Below, piece after piece: positions 44,067 through 51,334 of a stretch of DNA of 64,000 nt (the stretch's first letter is position 1; every line of letters starts with the position of its first letter). The notes beneath the pieces are model-generated. The model did not search any database. It saw nothing but the letters and a program-made list of their open reading frames with translations, and was not told the origin of the DNA. A program made the position numbers and the translations under genes. Location of the stretch: positions 124,001 to 188,000 of the forward strand of contig JAEUUC010000006.1 of assembly GCA_016787665.1 (NCBI GenBank). The letters are read 5' to 3'. The DNA is from Cyclobacteriaceae bacterium (GTDB taxonomy: Bacteria; Bacteroidota; Bacteroidia; Cytophagales; Cyclobacteriaceae).

Positions 44067-45365
44067 ATGGAAACGCTGGTGATCATTGTTTTTGTAATCG
44101 GCTACCTGGCGATTGCACTTGAACATCCCATCAAAATCAACAAGACGGCAACCGCTCTGCTAACGGGCGTCTTGTTGTGGACCATTTATGCGATGTCATC
44201 AACCGAGGGTCATGTAGGCGAACAGTTATCACATCATTTAGCCAAGATTTCCGAAATATTATTTTTTCTGTTGGGCGCCATGACCATTGTGGAACTGGTG
44301 GATGCCTACCAGGGGTTTCGTTTGATCACGGACCGCATCAACACCAAGAACCCGGTGAAACTTCTTTGGCTCATCTGTTGGGTTACGTTTTTTTTGTCTG
44401 CCATTCTGGATAACCTGACTACGTCCATTGTGATGGTGTCACTCATCCGCAAACTCATACCCAATAAAGACATGCGCATGTTTTTTGCGGGTATGATTGT
44501 GATTGCCGCCAATGCCGGGGGGGCGTGGACACCCATTGGGGACGTGACGACCACCATGCTGTGGATCGGTGGTCAAATCACCACCGTCAACATTATGAAG
44601 GTGCTGTTCCTGCCCAGCGTAATCTGCATGCTGGTGCCTCTCGTTTATCTCACCTTCACGCTTAAAGGCGATCTCGGTATCACCACCGGTGCATCAAGCG
44701 CAACTGATTTAAGCGGACACGAGGGGTACAACCATGAAAGAATCCGGGGCGGCACCACCATGCTGTTGCTGGGCGTGGGAGCACTGATTTTCGTTCCCAT
44801 CTTTAAAACCATCACACACCTGCCACCCTACATTGGCATGATGCTCGGCCTGGGCGTGCTGTGGGTTGTATCCGAATTCATTAACCCTCATGCCGATGAG
44901 GCGATGCGCAAACCCTACACCGCTTCCGGTGCTTTGCAACGCATTGATTCCTCAAGTGTGCTTTTCTTCCTCGGCATCTTGCTGGCCGTTGGGGCGCTGG
45001 AATCCATTGAACTGCTGCACCACTTTGCGGTGTGGCTTGATACCACTGTTGGAAGTCAGTCGGTGATTGTTACCCTCATTGGCCTTCTCTCGGCCGTAAT
45101 CGATAATGTGCCTTTGGTAGCGGCCAGCATGGGTATGTACGACCTGGCTACCTATCCGCCCGATCATTTTATCTGGGAATACCTCGCCTACTGTGCCGGC
45201 ACTGGTGGTTCAATCCTGATTATCGGATCGGCCGCGGGCGTGGCGGTGATGGGCATGGAGAAGATTGACTTCATCTGGTACATGAAGCGCGTCAGCCTGA
45301 TTGCCATGCTGGGGTACTTTGCCGGCTGTGGCGCTTACCTCCTCATTTACAACTTTCTGCATTAG
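44067..45365 (+). CDS. nhaD: NhaD-type sodium:proton antiporter
   Basis: A 432-residue membrane protein with about 11-12 helices of the ion transporter (IT) superfamily: LFWLICWVTFFLSAILDNLTTSIVMVSLIRKLIP, GMIVIAANAGGAWTPIGDVTTTMLWIGGQ and the C-terminal VTLIGLLSAVIDNVPLVAASMGMYDL ... GTGGSILIIGSAAGVAVMG. The paired DNLTTS and DNVPLV motifs and the GGAWTPIGDVTTTMLW stretch are typical of NhaD. It exchanges Na+ for H+. A TATCTTTA -7-like sequence lies about 30 bases before the ATG. Confidence 0.93.
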   Translation: METLVIIVFVIGYLAIALEHPIKINKTATALLTGVLLWTIYAMSSTEGHVGEQLSHHLAKISEILFFLLGAMTIVELVDAYQGFRLITDRINTKNPVKLLWLICWVTFFLSAILDNLTTSIVMVSLIRKLIPNKDMRMFFAGMIVIAANAGGAWTPIGDVTTTMLWIGGQITTVNIMKVLFLPSVICMLVPLVYLTFTLKGDLGITTGASSATDLSGHEGYNHERIRGGTTMLLLGVGALIFVPIFKTITHLPPYIGMMLGLGVLWVVSEFINPHADEAMRKPYTASGALQRIDSSSVLFFLGILLAVGALESIELLHHFAVWLDTTVGSQSVIVTLIGLLSAVIDNVPLVAASMGMYDLATYPPDHFIWEYLAYCAGTGGSILIIGSAAGVAVMGMEKIDFIWYMKRVSLIAMLGYFAGCGAYLLIYNFLH

Positions 45366-45374
45366 TTAATATCC

Positions 45375-45687
45375 GTGCATCTGCGTATCCCGCAGTCCAA
45401 CCTTCCAAGAATTGTATTTGTGGGCGGTGGGTTCGGAGGGCTGCGACTGGCCCGTCAGTTGGCCAGAGGGAATTTTCAGGTAGTCCTGATTGATAAGAAT
45501 AACTACCACGCTTTTCCTCCGCTGTTGTACCAGGTGGCAACGGCCGGCCTGGATGCCAGCGCAATTGCAACTCGTCGGCTTTGGCAGCCGGGTGCTCGTG
45601 CTGTTGACATGGGGACAAAGCTATCTGAGCTCAGATAAACGATTCCGGCTCATTATTCGGCCCTTTAAGAAAGCGGTTGCCCGCTAA
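45375..45687 (+). pseudogene. NDH-2 (type II NADH dehydrogenase) remnant with internal deletion and frameshift
   Basis: The first ~65 residues (NLPRIVFVGGGFGGLRLARQLARGNFQVVLIDKNNYHAFPPLLYQVATAGLDASAIA) are the FAD-binding N-terminus of NDH-2, normally about 430 residues long. Near base 45570 the homology ends. In a second frame, LVGFGSRVLVLLTWGQSYLSSDKRFRLIIRPFKKAV matches the membrane-anchoring C-terminus of the same family. So roughly 300 residues are missing and the two ends are out of frame. The gene cannot make NDH-2; an 87-residue truncated product is possible. The remnant's end touches the convergent antiporter gene. Confidence 0.85.
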
Positions 45688-46664
45688 TCGATGCTGATCA
45701 GGTACACCGTATAGCCGATATACGCAGCCAGCATGAGAAACGCTTCCCAGCGGTCGAGTTTATTCTTATGCAGCGTGAACATAAAGAATGTCAGCAGGGT
45801 GGTGCTGGCAAAAAGAACGTACATATCGAAATTCATCGCAGCGTTGTAGCCCATGGGGCTTACGGTACTGGTGATACCGAGGATGAAGAAGATATTAAAG
45901 ATATTGGAGCCCACAACGTTGCCAATGGCTATGTCTGCATTTTTTCGATAGGCAGCCACGGCTGAGGTAGCCAATTCAGGCAGCGAAGTGCCCGCGGCCA
46001 GAATGGTAAGCCCAATGAGCTTTTCACTCAGACCAAAATGCTGCGCTATCGAAATGGCATTGTCAACCACCAATTTGCCGCCACCGATCAGCATGGCCAG
46101 ACCGGCCACAATCATGCCTACTGACACCCACGTGCCATAAATTTTTATCCCATCGCCCTCATCCATTTCGGATGTCTGCTTCATGGTTCGATAGATATAG
46201 ATCAAAAACAGACCGAAAAACCCAAGCATGATAAAGCCATCGACCCGGCTGGCGATGCCCTGATAGCCGGTTGGGATATCTGATGACCCCCACAGCAGCT
46301 GATCGTTTACGAGAACGAACAACATGATGGCCGCCACCAGCGAAAGTGGAATTTCATACTTCACCGTATTGCGCTGAACCACCAACGGGAAAATGAGACC
46401 TGAAATACCCAGGATAAACAACAGGTTGAAGTTGTTGCTGCCAATAACATTACCAAATGAGGCATCATTCTTTCCGTCCAGCGCGGATAAAAGACTAACG
46501 ATAAGCTCGGGCATAGACGTACCGAACGCCACCACGGTGAGCCCGATTGCCAGATTAGACACTCCGAACTTTTTGGCAGCCGAAGATGCTCCGTTAACGA
46601 GAAAGTCTGCGCCCTTGATCAGAATCAAAAAGCCGACAAGAAGTAAGACAATTGAAAAAAACAT
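45684..46664 (-). CDS. calcium/sodium antiporter (CaCA family, YrbG-like)
   Basis: A 326-residue membrane protein with ten helices in two inverted repeats. The paired ion-binding motifs are FGTSMPELIVSLLSA with GNVIGSNNFNLLFILG in the first half and AGTSLPELATSAVAA with GNVVGSNIFNIFFILG in the second, each with the conserved acidic residue. It exchanges Ca2+ for Na+ or H+ across the inner membrane. It is convergent with the NDH-2 remnant, overlapping it by 4 bases. Confidence 0.95.
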   Translation of the reverse strand: MFFSIVLLLVGFLILIKGADFLVNGASSAAKKFGVSNLAIGLTVVAFGTSMPELIVSLLSALDGKNDASFGNVIGSNNFNLLFILGISGLIFPLVVQRNTVKYEIPLSLVAAIMLFVLVNDQLLWGSSDIPTGYQGIASRVDGFIMLGFFGLFLIYIYRTMKQTSEMDEGDGIKIYGTWVSVGMIVAGLAMLIGGGKLVVDNAISIAQHFGLSEKLIGLTILAAGTSLPELATSAVAAYRKNADIAIGNVVGSNIFNIFFILGITSTVSPMGYNAAMNFDMYVLFASTTLLTFFMFTLHKNKLDRWEAFLMLAAYIGYTVYLISID

Positions 46665-46725
46665 TTGGAAAAGGGGGTTTAGTTAGCGGACAAATGATAA
46701 TAATAGTGGCAACTTGGAAAGTCGC

Positions 46726-47058
46726 TCAAATTCTTATCACGCCAAACCTTAACCAAACCAAACCTCGTGCTACTGGCACCCCCGTTTGTGAAATCGAAGG
46801 GATCGAATAACAATGCCGAATGGTCGGCACCTGAACATCGTTCCTTTCTGAAAATTCGGCCGTAATTTTTGATTCGCTGGAGGAAAGCGTTTCCGTGGGA
46901 ATCATGATGGCCTCACCTTCAATCGGGGCCGCGACAAGAAAGGTGTCATCTAACCGATTATCAACAACAGGCCGAGCGGGGACAAACACAACCGCCAGCG
47001 CCAACAAGGCCAAAAATAGCCATGAATTTTGCTGACCAGTCGTAGCTCTCGGTGACAT
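46726..47058 (-). CDS. small single-pass membrane or exported protein, unidentified
   Basis: A 110-residue frame from the ATG at 47058. One hydrophobic helix (SWLFLALLALAVVFVPA, ~12-29) is followed by a polar segment with acidic and Thr/Ser stretches. I do not recognise it. Support for it being real: a TTG-N18-TAACTTTG promoter reads into it from the palindrome at 47067-47080, and the frame fills the space between the antiporter and coaX. It may be an exported protein with a non-cleaved anchor. Frame-only evidence, so moderate confidence. Confidence 0.45.
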   Translation of the reverse strand: MSPRATTGQQNSWLFLALLALAVVFVPARPVVDNRLDDTFLVAAPIEGEAIMIPTETLSSSESKITAEFSERNDVQVPTIRHCYSIPSISQTGVPVARGLVWLRFGVIRI

Positions 47059-47066
47059 CACAAATT

Positions 47067-47080
47067 CAAAGTTAACTTTG
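47067..47080. promoter_or_regulatory. overlapping divergent -7 elements in a perfect palindrome
   Basis: CAAAGTTAACTTTG is self-complementary and carries TAACTTTG on both strands, pointing to coaX on the right and to the 110-residue gene on the left. On the minus strand a TTG lies 18 bases upstream of the -7 element. Confidence 0.5.
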
Positions 47081-47115
47081 GTGGCCCAACCTCAAAAAGG
47101 GTTAGCAAAAAACTC

Positions 47116-47835
47116 ATGAATGCTGTAATGGATATTGGAAATACCCGGGGGAAAGTCGCTTTTTTTGAAAAAAACCGCTTACTAGCCGTTCATGAGTTTT
47201 TAGATGAAACCCTGGCTACTCAAATATTACAAGCAGGCGGGCCTATCCACATTATCGTAAGCAACGTGAGCAACCAGTTTCGCGGGCCATTACCGGTGGA
47301 GGTTAAGGGGCAATACCTGGCGCTAACGCCTGAACTGCCGATTCCCCTGCGGCTAAATTATGAGACGCCCCAAACTCTCGGTGCCGACCGTATTGCCGCT
47401 GCCTGCGGAGCTGCTGCGCGTTTTCCGGGAGAAAATTGCCTGGTCATCGACCTGGGCACCTGTATCAATTATGAACTGGTAACGAGCGACCGGGTGTACC
47501 GTGGTGGCGCCATTTCACCGGGTGTCCAAATGCGTTTCCTCGCGATGCACCAGCAAACCGCCCGACTTCCATTGGCTGAACCGATCCCAAAAGCCGCCCT
47601 AATTGGTCAGTCCACCATTACCTGCCTGCAAAGCGGAGTGCTGAATGGGGTGGTGGCTGAACTGACGGGTATGATTGCCCGATACGAAATGCAATGCTCC
47701 GGAAAACTTCACGTTATCCTCTGTGGAGGCGATGCTCAACTTTTTGAAAACCAGTTGAAACCGCCCATATTTGTGGCCCCCAATTTAGTTCTGGAGGGTT
47801 TAAACAGCATTTTGGAGCATAATGTGGCAACATAA
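47116..47835 (+). CDS. coaX: type III pantothenate kinase
   Basis: A 239-residue ASKHA-fold kinase: VMDIGNTRGKVAFFE at the N-terminus, TLGADRIAAACGAAARFPGENCLVIDLGTCINYELV, GGAISPGVQMRFLAMHQQTARLP and the C-terminal VILCGGDAQLFE. It phosphorylates pantothenate, the first step of coenzyme A synthesis, without the feedback inhibition of CoaA. Its last 14 bases overlap the next gene, and it heads the conserved run to the PpiD-type isomerase. Confidence 0.95.
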   Translation: MNAVMDIGNTRGKVAFFEKNRLLAVHEFLDETLATQILQAGGPIHIIVSNVSNQFRGPLPVEVKGQYLALTPELPIPLRLNYETPQTLGADRIAAACGAAARFPGENCLVIDLGTCINYELVTSDRVYRGGAISPGVQMRFLAMHQQTARLPLAEPIPKAALIGQSTITCLQSGVLNGVVAELTGMIARYEMQCSGKLHVILCGGDAQLFENQLKPPIFVAPNLVLEGLNSILEHNVAT

Positions 47836-49111
47836 AAGGGCGTTTCTTCTTCCCATTTTTTTTATGACTTGTTTTGCAGCCGCTGGGCAGACGGCCAAAA
47901 CCCCTTTTTCAGCTTTTGGCATAGGGGAGTATTACGGCACAGGATTGGCCCATAATCAGGGCATGGGTGTTGGCCTCAGCAACCCGCAGTCGTATTACAC
48001 CAACAACATGAACCCGGCCTTATTGGTCTTTAATAAAGTGACCTCGTTCAGTGCCGGTATTCTAGGTGAACGCAGAACCCTCCGGGATTCGGCACGATCG
48101 GAAAAGAACATCAGCGGTAACATCAACTACCTCGTGTTGGCCATGCCGATCAAATACAGCAAATGGGTACCTACGCGCTGGAGCATGGCTCTGGGTCTAC
48201 AACCTTATTCAGAAGTAAACTACCGTTTTTCCTACACGTCACCGATTATCAATAGTACCAATACGGTAGACGTTGAAGAGGTTGGCAGTGGTGGGATTAA
48301 TCAGGCATTCTGGTCGAATGCCGTGTCTTTGACAGAAGACCTTTCCGTTGGTGTGAAAGCAGCTTATCTGTTCAGCGCCATTACGATTCAAACGGTAAAT
48401 CAACTGGCCAACACCACCCAAACCGTGGTGTACAACCCCCTGGTTTACCAACGTATAAATGTGCGCGATTTCAATTTTACGCTGGGGCTCTCCTACCATC
48501 GCGATTCGGTAGGCCGGAGGAATCATCGAATCAACGCGGGGTTGATTTATGATTTCACCCGCGACATCAATGCGATTTACTACCAGCGCCTTGAACGAAG
48601 TGTAGCCGGTACCACGGTTGACTCCACCGTGCTGGTAACCAGCGAATCAGGCAGCATTCGTCTGCCTCAAACTATTGGGGCCGGTTTTTCGGTTAGTAAT
48701 TTCAACAACCGCTGGACTATCGGTGTCGATGCGATTTTTCAGGACTACCGCAAATTCAGCGGATTTGGTGGTGATACCCCCGCGACCCAGAATGCCTGGC
48801 GCTTCGCCCTTGGAGCCGAGTTTACGCCTGATCCAACATCCCTCAGCACCTATCTAAAACGAATCACATACCGAACGGGTGTAAGCCTCAACGAATATCC
48901 GTATTTGATAAATGGCGCACCTGTGCGTGATTTTGGCATTAATTTTGGCTTCTCGTTACCAGTAAACCGGGGCTTTTCCAGCCTCGATTTTGCCGCAAAA
49001 GTGGGGCAACGGGGCAGTATTGGAAAGAATCGCATTGAAGAGAGCTACTTTAAGCTTTATTTTGGCATGACTTTTAATGATCAATGGTTTATAAAGAGAA
49101 GGTTTGACTAA
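47822..49111 (+). CDS. outer-membrane beta-barrel protein, function unknown
   Basis: A 429-residue protein with a signal peptide (MWQHKRAFLLPIFFMTCFAAAGQ). It starts KTPFSAFGIGEYYGTGLAHNQGMGVGLSNPQSYYTNNMNPALLV, a motif seen in Bacteroidota OmpP1/FadL-like barrels, followed by alternating beta strands up to the C-terminal aromatic strand YFKLYFGMTFNDQWFIKRRFD. The pattern of ~14 strands is consistent with a transport porin. It overlaps coaX by 14 bases and is followed by a TPR protein gene. The order coaX, barrel, TPR protein, lptC is conserved in many Bacteroidota, as I recall; no substrate is assigned. Confidence 0.85.
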   Translation: MWQHKRAFLLPIFFMTCFAAAGQTAKTPFSAFGIGEYYGTGLAHNQGMGVGLSNPQSYYTNNMNPALLVFNKVTSFSAGILGERRTLRDSARSEKNISGNINYLVLAMPIKYSKWVPTRWSMALGLQPYSEVNYRFSYTSPIINSTNTVDVEEVGSGGINQAFWSNAVSLTEDLSVGVKAAYLFSAITIQTVNQLANTTQTVVYNPLVYQRINVRDFNFTLGLSYHRDSVGRRNHRINAGLIYDFTRDINAIYYQRLERSVAGTTVDSTVLVTSESGSIRLPQTIGAGFSVSNFNNRWTIGVDAIFQDYRKFSGFGGDTPATQNAWRFALGAEFTPDPTSLSTYLKRITYRTGVSLNEYPYLINGAPVRDFGINFGFSLPVNRGFSSLDFAAKVGQRGSIGKNRIEESYFKLYFGMTFNDQWFIKRRFD

Positions 49112-49112
49112 C

Positions 49113-50465
49113 ATGAAAACAAACATGACCTATTTCCGCCAGATTGGGCTATTGGCTTTGTTTACTGCTGCTTTTGCCGCCAGCGCGCAAACGCCTTGCA
49201 AAAACAATATGCCTACGGACCCGGCACTGCGTGCCAAACTGGAAGAGAACAAAGTAATCTATGAAGACGCTATGCGCAGCGGAAACTACCGCGGCTCTAC
49301 GGCATCGCTTCAATGGATTTTAAACAACGCACCCCAGTGGCATACCAACGCCTATATCCACGGTGCCGATATCTACGATAAACTGGCTGGAGCAGAAAAA
49401 GACCCCGCCAAAAAACTGGCTCTGGCTGACTCACTCATGATTATCTATGACCTGCGGATCAAGAACTGCGGTGATGAAATCAATGTGCTGAACCGCAAAG
49501 CCGGCTATTCGGCAAAATATTTCTCCCAAAACAAGGAGCGCACGGCATCGGTATTGGCACTGTTCGACCGCGTGTTTGAAATCAGCGGTAACAACGTAAA
49601 CGATGGCAACCTCGAACTCTACATGAAGGTGGTTCAGCTGAACCAGGCCTTATTGAAGAATCTTACCGAGGAGCAGATTTTGGCCCGTTACGATAAGATC
49701 TCAGCCGTGATTGATGCTAAAATGCAAAAGGCGGCTACAGAGAATAAGCAAGACCAGATCGAAAAACTGAAAACCATTAAAGCCAATGTTGATGACATCC
49801 TCGTCAAACTGGTAACGGTAGACTGCCCGTTCGTGAAGAAAAACCTGGAGCCGAAATTCAAGGCAAACCCGAACGATGCTGCCCTGGCCAACCGAATCTT
49901 CATGTTTATGACGAAAGGTGGCTGCATTGAAGATCCGCTCTGGTTAGAAGCTGCTGAGGTTGTACACAAAAACACTCCGGATTTCGGATTGGCAAAAAAC
50001 ATGGCCAAGGTATATGCGAAAAATAAGAACTATGACAAGGCCGACTCGTACATAGCCGAGGCCATAACGCTGGCGAAAACGCCTTCCGAAAAAGCTGATT
50101 CATATATCATCCAAGGCGACCTGCTTTCGACCCGCGACCAGAAGTCGGCTGCCCGCGAGTCCTACCGCAAAGCCATTGCTGCCGATGGATCAAATAAGGA
50201 AGGCTTTGAAAAAATCGGTGACCTGTACATGAGTTCATTCAATGAGTGCAAAAAGCAAAAGTCGATGGCCGAAGATCGCCTGATCTACATTGCCGCGTAC
50301 GACATGTATGCCCGGGCGGGCAACAGCCAGAAAATGGCCCAGGCACGCGCCTCGTTCCCCTCGGTAACCGAATTGTTCGAACTGAGCTGGAAAGAAGGGG
50401 AGAGCAAACCTACGGGTTGCTGGATAAATGAAACCGTAGTGTTGAAAACCCGCGGTAAGGAATAA
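49113..50465 (+). CDS. exported TPR repeat protein
   Basis: A 450-residue protein from the ATG at 49113 (MKTNMTYFRQIGLLALFTAAFAASAQ). The frame extends three codons upstream to a TTG that overlaps the previous gene's end. Helical repeats cover the body; the clearest TPR units are ADSYIAEAITLAKTPSEKADSYIIQGDLL and AARESYRKAIAADGSNKEGFEKIGDLYMSS. A Cys pair (TPCKNN, NCGDE) near the N-terminus may form a disulfide. It starts one base after the barrel gene stop. It may be a periplasmic partner of the barrel; inference only. Confidence 0.88.
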   Translation: MKTNMTYFRQIGLLALFTAAFAASAQTPCKNNMPTDPALRAKLEENKVIYEDAMRSGNYRGSTASLQWILNNAPQWHTNAYIHGADIYDKLAGAEKDPAKKLALADSLMIIYDLRIKNCGDEINVLNRKAGYSAKYFSQNKERTASVLALFDRVFEISGNNVNDGNLELYMKVVQLNQALLKNLTEEQILARYDKISAVIDAKMQKAATENKQDQIEKLKTIKANVDDILVKLVTVDCPFVKKNLEPKFKANPNDAALANRIFMFMTKGGCIEDPLWLEAAEVVHKNTPDFGLAKNMAKVYAKNKNYDKADSYIAEAITLAKTPSEKADSYIIQGDLLSTRDQKSAARESYRKAIAADGSNKEGFEKIGDLYMSSFNECKKQKSMAEDRLIYIAAYDMYARAGNSQKMAQARASFPSVTELFELSWKEGESKPTGCWINETVVLKTRGKE

Positions 50466-50483
50466 CCCGAAAGAAAACCAATC

Positions 50484-50513
50484 AAAGGCTGGCTGCAAGG
50501 CCAGCCTTTTTTT
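50484..50513 (+). terminator. terminator-like hairpin abutting the lptC start
   Basis: The stem AAGGCTGGC / GCCAGCCTT with loop TGCAAG is followed by T7 and then directly by the lptC ATG at 50514. It has the form of an intrinsic terminator but also covers the lptC ribosome-entry region. Confidence 0.75.
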
Positions 50514-51035
50514 ATGAAACCCATTTGGTCAATCATCCTGCTGGCTACGCTCACCTGGGCCTGCGGTAAAACCGAAACCCAGGTGCCCGAGCCCTACACC
50601 GGCCCCCTGCGCGTGGCGGAAAACGTGGATATGCTCTACCATGAGAAGAATCAACTCAAGATCAAGTTGGTTGCCAAAACCATATCCGAGTTTCAAAATG
50701 GCGACCGTGAGTTTCCGCACGGAGTGTATTTAGAGTTTTACGATGAACGGGGCGACCTGCAATCGACTTTAAAAGCCAATGAAGCGTTTTATTTTAAGGA
50801 AGAAAATAAATGGCGCGGCCGCGGTGATGTAATTGTCGTCAACCTCCAAAAGAATCAACAACTAAACACCGAAGAACTTTTCTGGAAGCCCGACACCAAA
50901 CGGATCTTTACCGAGAAATTTGTCAAAATCAAACTCGATCAGGAAATCATCTTCGGCACAGGCCTGGATGCCGCCCAGGATATGAGCGATTACGAAATAA
51001 AGAAAACCGAGGGTGAATTTATCATCCGCGACTAG
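50514..51035 (+). CDS. lptC: LPS export ABC transporter periplasmic lipoprotein LptC
   Basis: A 173-residue lipoprotein: MKPIWSIILLATLTWAC, with Cys17 as the lipidation site. The mature part has the LptC fold pattern: ENVDMLYHEKNQLKIKLVAKTISEFQNGDREFPHGVYLEFYDERGDLQSTLKANEAFYF and a second beta repeat ending in a GTGLDAAQDMSDYEIKKTEGEF signature common to LptC. It passes LPS from LptB2FG to LptA. The signal peptide fixes the start at 50514, immediately after a hairpin and T run. No other Lpt gene is adjacent. Confidence 0.93.
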   Translation: MKPIWSIILLATLTWACGKTETQVPEPYTGPLRVAENVDMLYHEKNQLKIKLVAKTISEFQNGDREFPHGVYLEFYDERGDLQSTLKANEAFYFKEENKWRGRGDVIVVNLQKNQQLNTEELFWKPDTKRIFTEKFVKIKLDQEIIFGTGLDAAQDMSDYEIKKTEGEFIIRD

Positions 51036-51037
51036 TT

Positions 51038-51196
51038 ATGAAACTCATCGATATCATCCTGCTCTCCCTGGCGGCCGGTTTCATCATCATCGGTATCTAT
51101 GAATTGATGACGGTGGGGATTGGATTTGCCTATTTGCCCATCATGTTCTCGGTGACCTTGTTTTTCGTCTACACCTGGCGCAAGCGGGGCAAGTAG
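51038..51196 (+). CDS. 52-residue two-helix membrane protein
   Basis: A short frame starting 2 bases after the lptC stop: MKLIDIILLSLAAGFIIIGIYE and ending FVYTWRKRGK. Two hydrophobic helices (~4-20 and ~29-46) are joined by a short loop, with a positively charged C-terminus that should be cytoplasmic. It lies in the coaX-lptC-isomerase run in the same direction. Small membrane proteins at this position are seen in relatives, as I recall, but I cannot name the family. It is too short for routine ORF calling. Confidence 0.65.
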   Translation: MKLIDIILLSLAAGFIIIGIYELMTVGIGFAYLPIMFSVTLFFVYTWRKRGK

Positions 51197-51272
51197 GGTC
51201 GGCAGGTTTCGTCCCCCTTCTTAACTCCCTGATAATCAAACAAATTTATTCGGTTTTGCCCAAAATTCGCCT

Positions 51273-51302
51273 TTGGCGATAAGGCCAAAGCACTTAAATT
51301 TG
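51273..51302 (+). promoter_or_regulatory. Bacteroidota-type promoter of the PpiD-like gene
   Basis: TTG (51273-51275), exactly 19 bases, then TAAATTTG (51295-51302), with the gene's ATG 32 bases later. Confidence 0.65.
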
Positions 51303-51334
51303 CGCCTCATTTCAAGATTTAGACATTAGCATTT

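Noticed and set aside
45490..45687. 65-residue frame as an independent gene
   Set aside because: Its C-terminal half is the displaced end of NDH-2, so it is part of the pseudogene.
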